DNA from: Tigriopus japonicus
Taxonomy: Eukaryota; Arthropoda; Copepoda; Harpacticoida; Harpacticidae
DNA: 64,000 nucleotides
Direction: 5' to 3'
Assembly (NCBI GenBank): GCA_010645155.1
Contig: JAAGOF010000064.1
Span: forward strand, 176,598 to 240,597
The notes beneath the pieces are model-generated. The model saw only the letters and a program-made list of their open reading frames with translations. It had not been told where the DNA came from and ran no database searches. Made by a program: the position numbers and the translations under genes. Shown piece by piece: positions 31,726 through 44,200 of the stretch (its first letter is position 1; each line of letters begins with the position of its first letter).

Positions 31726-32581
31726 TCCCTGCAACGTTCCAACATAAAGCCTTTTAAGCATCAGAAGAAACAACTACTTTCCGAGGCCACACGAGCAAAA
31801 AGGTGCGAAAGATCGAAAATTCTTCTGGATTGGTACGCTCAAAACCCAGAGGTCATTGTGCTCTTCACCAATGAGAAGCTTTTTGAGGCCACCAAAAAGT
31901 TTAATCCTCAAAACAATCAAATCATGGCCAAAAGTTCATCTAGCTTCCCGGACGACGTAAGAAATGTGTACCATGTCCAAAAACCGACTTCGGTGATGGT
32001 ATGGGGAACTGTAGCCTCAAACGGCAAAAAGTCTCCCCTCTTTCGCATCCCAGACGGCGTGAAGATCAAAAAGACAGTCTACATTGACTTCTTGCAATCA
32101 AACGTGATGCCATGGATCCAAGCTGAATTTGCCGGGCTTCCAGTATGTTTCCAGCTAGATGGAGCCCCCGACCATTCTGCCAGAATTGTTCGAGAGTGGT
32201 GCAAAGACAACTTCCCACACTTCTGGAGAAAAGAAATGTGTCCTCCTTCATCACCAGATTGCAACCCTCTTGACTTTGCCATGTGGGGGAGGGTTCAAAA
32301 GACAGTCAATTATACTCCTAGACCTAACAAGGACTCTGATGGTTGCTGCAGATGTCGCATGGGACGCAATTTCGGACGATGTGGTGCGTATTTCCTGTGC
32401 CAGTGTTAAAAAGAGACTCAGAGCCCTCATTCAAAAATGGGGCGGTTATTTTAAATGAAATCGTTTGATGATGAATGATTCATATCAAGCTTCAAAAAGT
32501 TAAACAAGAAAATTTCAATATATGATACGGGATTTGATTTATAGCTACATTTCGATTGGACACTAAATTAGGACCACCCTG
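31726..32581 (+). pseudogene. Tc1/mariner-superfamily transposase fragment
   Basis: The frame starting at 31714 reads RSNIKPFKHQKKQLLSEATR, then FTNEKLF, VMVWGTVASNGKKSPLF, FQLDGAPDHSA and PPSSPDCNPLDFAMWGRVQ. This is the catalytic core of an IS630/Tc1/mariner DDE/D transposase. The first acidic residue is Asn in FTNEKLF where Asp is expected. After about 32320 the frame shifts; the C-terminal end continues in another frame to GGYFK, stop at 32456-32458. The DNA-binding N-terminus and the left end are missing. The right end is ..GGACCACCCTG followed by TA (32582-32583). Confidence 0.75.
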
Positions 32582-32583
32582 TA

Positions 32584-32629
32584 TATAGGATATGTTGACA
32601 CTTTTTTGCAAATATTTATCCGGACCCTA
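32584..32629. mobile_element. End fragment of the 3049-family hAT element
   Basis: GGATATGTTGACACTTTTTT then GCAAATATTTATCCGGACCCTA parallels the last 45 bases of 3049-3599 (GGATATTTTGTTA..GCAAATATTTTTCCGGGCCCTA). Its left part is replaced by the Tc1/mariner fragment. Confidence 0.6.
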
Positions 32630-33218
32630 ATGATGAGTAAACGAAAGTTTAAGTAAATAAAATTGTGTAAGTAATATATTGAAAAAAAAACTTTTTGGTG
32701 ATAATAATGACCAATGTTTTATGAGAAATAATGTGTCCTAGTTCTTGTCGAAAAAGTGTGATATCTTCAAATTAAAACCATTCCTCAAATATGGCAAAAC
32801 TCGCTTGCTTGTGTGCAGGGTGACCAAATTTCCTTGTCTACTTTATTTTTCATTGGTCTTATTCCAAATTGCCCAAAACCCTTCCTGTAGTTTTAATATT
32901 TAGATCTATTTATGCTCTCTCTCTGTAATAGTTCACATTTTAGCTCTATATTTGTCATACAAGCAATCTTGGCTATAGAACTATAAAGTCTTGAAAAGTT
33001 AGTCACGTTGTTTTCAGGGTAGGTTGGTCACACTCGTAAACGCCCTGGTCACATTCGACGAAGGTCCAGTCCGGACTCCGGAGAAGTACATACAAAAGTT
33101 TCATAACATTGACTTTACACCATCCGAAGTCTGACTAGACAGTCCAGTCGGACATCGGACATTTTTGGCAAACGTTTCGTAACATAGGCCCCAGGTAGCA
33201 TTTTAATGTGTTTCAATA
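32630..33218. other. AT-rich region without recognised features
   Basis: No gene, RNA or repeat that I can support. Confidence 0.3.
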
Positions 33219-33572
33219 GAGGTTGTGAAGAATTGTTTGTTGTCCCCCTCTATTCCCGCCCCACCAGCCTGCCGCGTAGACATCGCTAAAGGCCAGCCAG
33301 CGTTGTCCGTGCCCTCGAGAAGAGACAAAACTCAACATAATTTTAACTATTTCGCAATATCTGTGATATTGTACTTTTAAACAAGTATCATAATTGTTTA
33401 CCAATGGAAAAGGACATAGGTTGGTGACATTGTTGGCAAATTTGCTTGAAATATTAGGTAATTTGTCTCTTTCTAAGTGCCTGGACAGTGCTGGCTGGCC
33501 TACAGTGATGTCTACGGGGCAGGTCTTGGCAGCGTCCATAACGAAAGACAACAATCAATTCTTCACAACCTC
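33219..33572. mobile_element. Long-TIR element (Tc1/mariner-type MITE), copy 2
   Basis: GAGGTTGTGAAGAATTG at the left and CAATTCTTCACAACCTC at the right, with TA on both sides. It matches 17017-17367 over its whole length, with the same inner inverted segments. It is a complete copy without a transposase. Confidence 0.8.
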
Positions 33573-33574
33573 TA

Positions 33575-35629
33575 TTAGCCAACGATTCAGTGAGGTCACT
33601 AATCTAAACAAAGTCAGGGATTGGTTCAGAATTGAGCCCGCTCAACCAATGACAACAAGGCAGCAATTTTGCGGACATTAGATCACTTTTGACGCTTCAA
33701 CAACACTTAGCAGCGATGACGTTAAGGACCCCATAAACCATTTAGGCCAATTGAAATCAGATGAATCATGGAATAGTCCAAAAAAGATTGGTGTTAAAAG
33801 GAAATTTTGTAAGCTTTTCATTAAAAAAAGTTCCAATTATCTGGGATTTATTCATCAACAGTATGTCATAGGGTAGGTCACATTGAACCTTGATTCTGTC
33901 CATGGCATATCATTTTGTTCACTACCATCGGGTCATTCTGATATAGAGGTGAAGAATCTTTCTAAAAATTGAAGTTTCTGATACTGTGGCATTTTTTCTC
34001 GAAATGTTTTGGAACGGTGTCGGTGTTTGGTGGTGTCACCCATTCTTACATGTTTTCACTTAAGCTTGCGTGTAGAATCTAGTTGTTTCTTGGCTTTGGT
34101 CTGGATTCCCATGGTAGATCGATTGGTGGGTTTGTTGATTGGTTGCCTCTACCATCCTTCAAACATCTTCTGATGCTAGTCATGAAAGGTCTTTTGGTTT
34201 TTCCCTCTCGTAAGTTGCTCTTGTTGTTTTGGACTAAAGCAAGACGACGCTTTTTGTGTGGACGGCTGGCCGCGTCGGAACGGTAATTCAGGGTCAGAGC
34301 GGTAATCATAAAAATCCCAAACGTGCGTCCTTCGATACCGATCATCAAAGCGGCTTATGAGTTTGCTCAAATCAAAACCATGTCAATTTTTCAAAAGTAA
34401 ATTACGTGTTCATTGAGTCAAGCGAGACAAGAGGGATGATTCAAATTGGTCTACAAATAAAGTTTGAACCCTGATTAGGTCTGGCCCTCTGACATAAATG
34501 TGAGGTTTGGTGAAAAGTTGGGTTTTTTTATTTCACTTTTACAGGAAGCCTGAGTACTTTTTAGCGCATTTTAAAAGACGTTGGTCCGTCGCAATATTGG
34601 TACACCACATGTAGCCACCAAAAATATCAGAATCATCTCTTTTTCTAATAGCATTGAGCATTTCAAGTTTCGGTCCACCTGCGCAGCACGATTCAATGTC
34701 CGCGATCTCACATAGTACTAAAGAAGCAATAGGCAGGTACAAAATACGAAAAACAAAATACCGCAAATATCCATTCAATTTGTTTTGCATATCAACCAAA
34801 CTACGAAAGTGTACCTTTGTGATTATATCTCAAATAAGTAGATGTAATCAAGGCATAAAAGTAGTTGACTGTAACCATCGCATTATTTTTAAACGAGTGA
34901 AATCTCGATCTTCAATCGAAAACTTGTCACACTTGAGAAATGAAGGCAGAATCAGATCGGCCTAACGCCACAGTGCCATGTACTTAAATGATTTAAAGTT
35001 CAGATAATTGTAATTATATCAAAGTCAACTCTTTATGAAATGAAAGCACACAGATGAATATTAGTATTACTTTTGGGCCTCCATTGCAAGGCTGGAGTAC
35101 TATTATTTATCTAAACTTGATAAAAAGTCAACCATAAATAAAAAGTACTTTTTTGACTTCATATTTGGTAAGTAAGCTAAGCTTAAAATTGTATTTGTCT
35201 TGAGCCTTCCAATGAACTCTTCATTAAGGGAACTATATTCGTTGCATTGTTTTGTTCAACTGTAACAGTTGTAAACAATAAAATAATTGCGGCTAAAGTA
35301 GTTCCAAAGATCTGTAAATTTCTTGGAGGAGGTACATCCAGTTCTAGTATTTTTTGTCTTACAACGCCATCTTTCGTACTCTTTCAAAAGCTTGGTTTGA
35401 AAGAGATTTTGAAAAATTGTAACAGAGAAATGAGTTTGTTTTGAGAAAATGGCATGCACAAATAATCATTTATTTTCAGCTTGTTGGAAAAGTTTGAAAT
35501 GCTAATTAGAAAATGTTTGTATGGTTTGATTTAACGCCAATAAAACTCACTATTTTTAAATTTATTGAGATAAAAATCTAATCAAATTAGAGGTGAAAGA
35601 GATTTTAGAGGTCAAACATGTAAGTTTTC
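33575..35629. other. AT-rich region without supported genes
   Basis: Several frames of 60-110 codons occur on both strands, with no recognisable motif. I see no repeat that I can pair with another copy. Confidence 0.35.
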
Positions 35630-35637
35630 GTTATTAT

Positions 35638-35970
35638 TAGTGATGGACCGAAAGGGCTCATAACCGAAACCGAAAGTTTCGGCCGAAAGAGGGCTTAACC
35701 GAAACCGAAACCGAAAGCAGCTGATTGCAAAATTGTTCAAATGCAAAATCTGCCTTAAAAATTAAAATGCTCATGTGTTCGATGTTGGGTAGTCGCAAAT
35801 TTTGAAAAATCGGAAAACTTAAATTTCAGAGGTTTTGGACCAATTTTTTTTTGATTTTGTTGTCAAACTCCATTTTACATAGTGCTTGTCTGCTTTCGGT
35901 TTCGGTAGGCATAACCGAAACCGAAATTTCGGCCGTAATTTCGGCCAAAAGCGCTTTCGGTCCATCACTA
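35638..35970. mobile_element. CCGAAA-rich hAT-type non-autonomous element, 333 bp
   Basis: TAGTGATGGACCGAAAGGGC at the left, GCGCTTTCGGTCCATCACTA at the right, and a perfect 8-base duplication GTTATTAT at 35630-35637 and 35971-35978. It is in the opposite orientation to 20635-20974. No transposase. Confidence 0.85.
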
Positions 35971-36416
35971 GTTATTATCCTTGGACTTGAAAAGCAAAAG
36001 ACGCAAAGGGCCCCAAGAAACGCGTACACCAGACTCCCAAAAGCGGCAGATTTGCGCGAAAGCGCAAAATAAGGGAGCACTTGTTCCATATCTTTTGCAA
36101 AAAAATGTAGTGAGATACAAATGTGGCAAAAAAGGTTAAAAAGTGTTTTCATGGAAAAAAGGTTAAATCTATGAAAAATGGGTAAAAAATAAAAATAAAT
36201 TTTCTACTTTTTAATTTTTTTATCGTTGCTGTACTGATCACCAAAATGTTGATACACCTAAAACCAACATCAAAGGCTAGCATCTAGTCGGTCTTTAATC
36301 CACATTTAATCTCAATTCTTATTATTATTCTATTCAAATTTTACCTATTTGACCGACTGATATCGATGACATTCCGAAACCCACGCCTAGTTGATCAAGG
36401 GAAAGATTATTAAATA

Positions 36417-38036
36417 CAGTCAGGAGCAAAAGTATTCGTAACCTCGAAAATTTTATTGATTTTTAAATGATACTCGATTTTTGAAAAATACATTTAAGAA
36501 CCATTTTGCTCCTTAGTTATTCTTTAATCATTTAAAAGCTATGATACTTTTCTTTTTAAAAATTTACAAGATTTTGGTTAAAAAACTGCTCAGAACATGT
36601 TTTAGACCAAGAGCAAAAGTATTCGTAACATTTTGTCAATAGTTTATTGAATGCCCTTTTTGCTGAATTACACTTAAGAGACGTTTTTTATAATCATTTA
36701 CAAGATTTTTACATACATCTAAAGGAATGTTAGCCCATTCTTCATAACAGATTTGCTCCAGTTCGTCAATTGTCTTTGGACGTCTTGCACGGATACGGAC
36801 TTTTAATTCTCTCCAAAGGTTTTCAATTGGATTAAGGTCTGGACCTTAATCCGATTGTCCTTCAACCATTTCTTGACCAAAATGCTGTTGTGCTTAGGGT
36901 CGTTGTCGTGCTGGAAGACGAACTGTCTACCAAGCCGAAGTTTTGGCGCTGAACTCTGGAGATTCTCTGCCAAGATATCCCGATAGTCTTCTTTTTTCAT
37001 TGTCCCATGAATTCTCACAAGGTTACAGGTGCCTTTGGCGGAAAAGGAGCCCCATAACATGATTGATCCTCCACCGTGCTTGACCGTAGGGATGGTGTTT
37101 TTTGGATGAAACGCTTCTCCTTTACGTCGCCAAATCCTTTGAACATCGTTGTGACCAAAAAGCTCAACCTTTGTCTCATCTGACCAAAGAATCCTGGACC
37201 AAAAGTCACTGGTCTTGTCAAGGTACTTCTTGGCAAATTCCAAGCGAGCCTTCAAGTGTCTATCCTTGAGCAAGGGAGTCTTCCGTGGGCGACAAGACTT
37301 CAATCCTGCTTTGTGAAGTGAGCGAGCAGCAGTAAACCTCGAGATGGACAATTCATTTTCACTGAGACTGTTCCGAATGTCCTTGACCATTGTTCGAGGA
37401 TTATTTGTGACCTCTCTGACAATCTTCCTCTCAAGTCTGGCTGACAGTTTCCTTGGACGACCGGATCTTGGGAGGTTCTCAACCGTTCCGTTCTTTTGTG
37501 CCTTCTTCACGACGTACTGAATCGTTGAAATCGGGATGTCCAGAAGCTTCGAAATGGCTCTGTAGCCCTTGCCTCCATGGTGAAGACTTACTATCTTCAA
37601 CTTCAAGTCCTTGTCGAGCTCCTTGACCTTGGTCATGATTGGCTGACTGTGAAGCAATTGTTCAATTCCGTAAAATTTATAAGATCCAAGAAAGATCTAG
37701 AAAATCTTGGAAAAAAAGGAGACTAAATGACTTTTCTCCGGCTTTCCAGAATGTTCTACATCTTTCGATCATTTTTTTCTGATGAAAAATCTGTTTATAA
37801 ACCTATTTTGCTAACTTTTTTGCGCGTTACGAATACTTTTGCACTATCTAAAATTTTATTTTTAATAATTAAAAGTTAGTTTCAGACATTTTTATAAAAC
37901 AATTGCGGGAAACTGGTATTATTCTTAATCGGAAAAAAATATTACATTCTTACAAACTTCTTAGCATAGTATTTAATTGAATATAAAGGATTTTCTGGTT
38001 TTCTCGTCACGTTACAAATACTTTTGCTCCTGACTG
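36417..38036 (-). mobile_element. Tc1-like transposon with IR/DR ends, 1620 bp
   Basis: Ends CAGTCAGGAGCAAAAGTATT (left) and AATACTTTTGCTCCTGACTG (right) flanked by TA on both sides. A second copy of the binding-site-like repeat lies inside each end: GAGCAAAAGTATTCGTAAC at about 36610 and GTTACGAATACTTTTGC at about 37826. This gives the paired inner and outer direct-repeat (IR/DR) layout known from Sleeping Beauty-type elements. It encodes a transposase on the minus strand with one visible deletion. Confidence 0.88.
36636..37657 (-). pseudogene. Tc1-like transposase, frameshifted by a small deletion
   Basis: The open part (37657 down to 36803, 284 residues) has an N-terminal helix-turn-helix region (KGYRAISKLLDIPISTIQYV), a GRPRKLSAR linker motif, a second HTH and the catalytic core. 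WSDETKVELFG carries the first Asp and FQHDNDPKH the second. Just after KDNRIKV about 15-20 bases are missing, which throws the frame. The third catalytic residue (Glu in NPIEN) and the rest of the C-terminus lie in another frame to a stop at 36636-36638. Otherwise the copy looks fresh, with no other stops, so it was probably active recently. Its DD34E spacing cannot be measured because the deletion falls inside it. Confidence 0.85.
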
Positions 38037-38038
38037 TA

Positions 38039-41000
38039 ACACAATTTTGTAACTGGAACCAATGAAACATACTCAACATCCATCCTTTTTATGATTCATT
38101 TCTTAATTGGGAATCCATTCCTTGTTGCAGAAGTAAAACATCTGCAATTGACCAAAAAACATCCTCTGTCTCTCATTTTATGAAACAAATCCACCATCAA
38201 CGCACTCTTGAGTACTACTCAAGTATGTACAATACTGATTTGGGATTTCGTCTTGTGCGGACATTTCTTCTGCTTTCATATCCTAATGTTAGCTAAACTG
38301 TTTAGAGGCAATCCATGAGCGGCAAAAAATTGACGCCTGACAGACGTGAAACAGTTGCTTTTATGCATATTTTGACCGATCGTCGTGTCCATAGTTCTTG
38401 TTTCTTTACCTTCGGTGCAATGATTCATCTCATCATCAGTCTTTGAAAATGTACAATAAAAAGAAAACACCACGTAAGTAGGAGCCCCAGGAGAGGCCCT
38501 AGGATCAGGATCATGTCAATTAACAGAGCTTCGGCGAATATCTATGAAACGGGGCAAATTTTCTTTGAATCGAACGCTTTCCGACCGCCTGGACGTGCAG
38601 ACATCCTTTTTCCATTGGAAGCACGTTCTCTCATGGTAAATTTTCGAATCAGGCCATGTGGCACTGGGCGCAAAGTAGTCAAGAATGACAGGCCACTGTT
38701 TCCTTACTCACATGATCAATTGAATTCGAGCGGATGTACACTTCTTATATGCGTGGTGTACCGAATTCAAAGCACCTTTCCACTCAGTGGGAAGGTAGGT
38801 AGGCCCTCTCAAGGCCTGCCATTCAGTTGATCAACTTAGCTAAGAGAGAGGACGTAAAGAAGAGAGCTGGGATCGTCTAAAGCAATGGCGAAGGGTCTAA
38901 TATTCTGAATAAAGGTAGGATCCTACTATTTTGACAACTGTTTCAACAATAACAACAAAACTGCTGTACGATTCCATCTGTGTGAAGGATCTTTGTAGCT
39001 TGAAGCTCACTGTTGGAAAGCAGGTCGGTTTGCACATGGACGAGGTTGGTGAAGTCCCTCTCGATCAGGTGTAGTCGTGGGGAATACGTACTTGCCACTC
39101 TTTTGTAAAATAAAAATGAAGTATTGACTTTACATTCTCTGAACGGATATTCAAATATTCCTCTTTTGGGAGGAAGATCGTGATTGTGAATAACCTCATG
39201 AAAGGACATTAACAAACTGGAATTTTCCTCCTCATGAAGTTAAGACAAGAGGCCATTGGCCAATCCGCTACTTCACTTGTCTACTTGATCCTGATATTAA
39301 TGGACTAATCGTTCATTCAGCCATCGCACGATCAAGACTTGCTCTTGATCAGCTGACTGACAACCATTCTTCACCGCTTGCCTCTGTCTCTTTCAGTTTC
39401 CACCTGGATTTCACCGATTATGAAACTTGGCGCCTACTTCTCAACAATCCCTTTAACGACTCGGTCGCTTCATCCCACCACCACTACCAACGCTACTCCT
39501 CTTCCACGTATCTTAACATCGTCAGATTTGAACTGAAATAGTGTACAAATATCGAGAGACTGTCGAAACCGTCTTGCGTTTCAGAACTTGCGAGCTCCAA
39601 CTGACCCAAAAGGGACGATCAACCTTTTTTAAGAAACAGTGATTGGAATGCACCACAAAAGATGCCTGCTCTAAATGTGTCCTTAGGACAAACGTGTCAG
39701 TGGTAGAGTGCCAAGGAAGTAGGAAGTTTGACGTCATCAACCTAGTAGTGGTGCATGGATAGAGTAACACACCCAAGTCGACCAGGCCGACTACTCTACT
39801 CCCTCCCTCCCTCCACCTATGTTGGTAGTCAAGAACATCAAAATTGTCGGAAACCTGAGGAAGGCACAAAATAGACCGTGGAGTGGTATTTCCCCGGGAG
39901 TTGTCTTGTGCCCTCAACCCCTATTCCCGAATTCAGCCTGCCGCTGAGCACTTGGTTGCTAATATTATAAGAAGGTCTATTGCTTCCTTGTTGATCGGGA
40001 TTGTGCTCTGGATGCGTTTTTTGACGGCGATCTGTGGCCGGGGTTGAAAAATTAAATGAGGATGACGGTCTGTTATCCTCATGACGGCGTTGTTTGCCTC
40101 GTGGTTTAGAATTCTTTGGTGGACGACTAGCAAATTTCAATGAGAGACAACCTGCCGTTTCTGCCGGATTTGCAATGAACCAAAACGTATTTCATGATCA
40201 AGGACCGCTTCAATCTAGGCCCGTGTGGTGTACTCCCAATGAACTTGGGATGGAAGCAGCCTTGCGAGGAGCACAATCTCACGCTCGATGATGCTGGAGC
40301 TGAAGTTCGTTTTGAGTCAAGTCAGTTGTGTCCTAGCAGTGGATTAGGTGGGGAAAGGTGCCAATCACGGTCAACACTGTAACAAACACAACCATCGATA
40401 TTTAAACAATTGCAGTTGTGGATCAGAGTTTTGTTGCCCCATCGTCCATGTGCTTTCAGCGTGTTTGAGACCTGAGCCCATTTATCAAATGGAGTGAGTC
40501 CCCTTCACTAATCAAGACGGGAGGGACTAAGAGGACTTTGATTATCCTTCAGTCTCGTTCATCTCGTTTGCTCTTTGCTGTTCTCAAATGTCATTCCGGT
40601 AATACTGGAAAATTAAAGTCAGGGCTTGAGGCTGCTGGGAACCTCAAAAAACCCAAGCTCTCTTAGTCTCGCTCGAACGTGCAATCTCGCGATCATTCAA
40701 TAGCCCAAGTTGATCTTTTAAAGGTGAGTGTGTCTACAGAAGTCGGTCGGGTTCAGACTTCAGAGTCCGGAGTGGTGGTGAACGAGCATTCAACAACGAA
40801 CGAGCTGCAAGAATACATATTTCTGGTTCTGCCCGCCCAACCGACTACAATGGTTCAGCATGAGGAGGCTTCGTCGCAAGCCAACCATCGAGAGTGAGTG
40901 AGTGAGTGAACAATTGGCTGAGTGCACCTACCATTCACCAACTAACATTCAAGTCAAGTGAAGCAGTCGCCTTTGGGTCGCCATAGTGTGAAGGAAGGGA

Positions 41001-41296
41001 GCTTGAGAGTGTGAATTCGCATGAATATGGCCCCTTTACTCAAGAGTCAACCTTGCTACTGGTCTTTGCTTCGTCACTTGTGAATGATTCACAAACAAGT
41101 GTCAATATTAGGCCTATCGATCTTTGATTCGCTCACTTAAGGAGTTGTGTCGCTTTAAGTTCTGTCTGAAATTCCCGCGTATGATAAATTGTGATCCGTG
41201 ACTACTTTTGGTGCTCCCCCTGGTGGTGATTTTGGGTTGTCACGACTGAAATAAACCTACTACTCTACAAAAGCATCCACAGACAAGTGATACAAA
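38039..41296. other. Intergenic region and presumed promoter/leader of the Na+/H+ exchanger
   Basis: No coding family recognised. The stretch from about 40600 to 41296 is less AT-rich, has GAGT/GAGA-type short repeats (40893-40910), and probably holds 5' UTR or promoter sequence. Frames at 38513-38830 and 39838-40140 lack motifs. Confidence 0.35.
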
Positions 41297-44200
41297 ATGG
41301 AGGAGAAAAATAAATCCAAGCGTCCCACGCACGCCTTTGGCAACGGTATCAAACCTGCTCATTGTCTTGTTCTATTAGCCGTTCTTTGCATTAAGAACGG
41401 ACTAGTTTGGTCAGAAAACGCCCCCGAAACCCATCACGACGATGGCGAAGGCGCCCATCCTGAGGGTGAGGGGTCCCATGGACACGCTCATGAATATCAG
41501 GTCTTCCATGTGGAATTTGACAGAGTCCAGTTACCTTTCATTATCTCATTGTGGATCTTTGTTTCATCCTTAGCCAAAATTGGTAAGATGAATGGTGTTT
41601 CTTTTCGATATTCACCCTCCTTAGAGTTTTTCCAAGTTTTCAAAGTTGTTTTCAGACATGCTTTTGCTTTACGGGCTTGTAAAATGTTAATAATCGAGGA
41701 CAATCATAAGTTTGTGCCACCTATAAATGTTTTAGTAGGAAGCATGTGAGACGACAGTCTTCCTCACATTTCAATACCTCACCTACAAGTCGTAAATCAA
41801 TAGAACAGAAATTAAAGCCTGATCATAAAAATTTAACCCTGTTACTTGATTCCAAATCGGAATCCTCTGGGGTTTGGAATTAACGCTGATATGCGTCGTT
41901 TCGCGTTCTTTTTCTCAGATTCCATGGAAGCGATTAAAATTTCATCGTTGTTTTTGATCTTCAACATCCCAATGGGATTTTTCCAACTCCACACCAATGT
42001 CCGTACTTTCATTCAAAAAATCGAATGTGCGTGTACAATGTTTGGAAGCCAGTATCATCCTCCGACAGCCAGATTGGTTATCACTCTCCAAAGCATTCCA
42101 AAGTACTGTACTATTGTTGCATATCTAGATAAAATGTCGCCTGGTCCTTAGCTCTAGGATGGTTGAATGCCTCTTGTTGGTGGTTGTCCCCGTTCATTTG
42201 AGAGCAACAATAGCCGAGAATGTTGACAACTAAGTAGCCGACGAACAGGGTCGGATATTTTACATGTGGTTTTGTTTTGTTTGGTTCGTAAACTGTTCAT
42301 TTTTGATCAAGTCTAGAGTGTTTGAGGCCTTGAACTTCGAATCTTGGCGTGTGATCACAGACAAGTTGGAGGCACTAAGTACACGATATGTAAGTCTGAG
42401 AAACAACTCAATTGTACGTTCTACTAAGACTTTATTCAACAACGTTTATTTGATGATGATGGTGCATGTGGGTAGATTGTCTTTTGGTTGAGATTTAAAG
42501 GATGTGAGCTATCAAGTCTTACATAAATTTGTGGGCAAACTGGGGAAGAATTGAGTAAGCTCTGGTCTCAGAGTTGTGATCTTAGAGTACATGATGACTC
42601 GTTGCGTTCAGCGCAATCGAGTGTAAAAAGTGTTCATGTCTGACATTCTCCAAGTGAAGAGGATTCTAGAGAGATTCCCAATGTGTTGTAGAGAGCGATT
42701 GATGGAATTGCCCAGGCCTGAAAAGCCATGCTTTATGTAATTTTCTAGAGTTCGATAACATTTGTGCGATTGTGGGTCCTTTGTAACTTCTTTTACAAAA
42801 GCCCAGTTGAAGCAAAGAGGTTTTTTCCTCCCAATACGTTGATAAATCGAAAACCTAGTTGTTTGAAAACTCGACGAACGAAGAAAACTCTCGTATTCGG
42901 CTATTCAATTATTTTGGCATGCATGGTATAGAGTACGCCATGAAAGGGATAAGTAATGCCTGTCATGGCGAATCTTGAGCCTACGCAGGAAGTTGCTATT
43001 GCCCAATTGAAAATTAGCTGCGCTTCATCCGAGACAAAGTTGCAACAATAAAGAATCCGTCATCCCATGAAAGTCCTCCGTTCGTTTCAGCCAGAACTCT
43101 TATTCCAAAAACTTCTATTTTACATTGTGAGATTTGCTGTTTTTGAACTTCAATCGGCGCAACACTCCAAATGAAGATGGTGTGACGTACATTCTGACGT
43201 CAAACCATGTCATTGAGATAGGTCGACGCTGGGCGTTTGCAGGGATTGATTACCCTAAGGATGAAGGGCAGAAATGGTGGGGATCTTGCCCTGGTTGATG
43301 AACCAGACAATTCAATAACAAACGAACCACTGACGACCATCCATTCGATCTCGGGGGTCATTTCTGGTCAAGCGAGTTTTCAAATCTTGTTTGGCGCACA
43401 GGTTCTGACCAATGAAGCTGATGCTCTCTTTGAATACGATACCTTAGCTCAGACAAGTTTAGAGATTAAGGAGTTAAGATCTAGGTGCTGATAAGTCTAT
43501 TTTCAATATTGAGATTTGTGTTTTGAACGATATTTTCATGTGCTACTTGTTTTGATTGAATATGGGCGCCACGCTTTTGACAGAGGTTTTGACAGTGGCG
43601 AGACACAATTGTCAATAAAACCCTAAGTTCAATAGAATAAGATGGTCGCAAAGTTAGTTTAACAACTCCCCTATCTCTCTGTTTTGGCAGTCCATGTTTC
43701 TGATTTTTGTTCTTCAAATTCACCAAAGAATAGAGAACTAGAGAAGAGCTTAAATATCGAGTAAATGCTGGCAGGAAACGGTTTTTTTCCGCCAGAGTCT
43801 ACTGGATTCAAAGAATAGCTGAAATATTCCATAAAGCTATGAATGATTTGTCATATTGTTTAAAATAATAGCCTGCTGGTCCTTGCTCTATGCTGTCTCT
43901 TAATATTTTGCAAAGCCCGAGTTTTAGTTCCCACTAATGAATTTGGGCTCCAGTTCAAACTTTATCTATTTACTCATTAAAAGCAACCATAGGAAAGTTA
44001 TGTATGCGAACTAAATTTGCAAACTCCTTTGCGGCTGACAACAAAATAAGCTATACTAATGACAAAGGAAAGCTTGACGGAAATTCAATAAGTGAGCCAA
44101 CGTCTAATAAGTGCAAGTAAGTACTTATTGGAAGTTATATTAGAACTTATTAGAAATTATACTTTTACAAGTAAACGTATATGTCTATCGCTTATTTCTC

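Noticed and set aside
34539..34799. Minus-strand 86-codon frame with several cysteines
   Set aside because: The cysteine spacing fits no zinc-finger or secreted family, and the region is AT-rich intergenic sequence.
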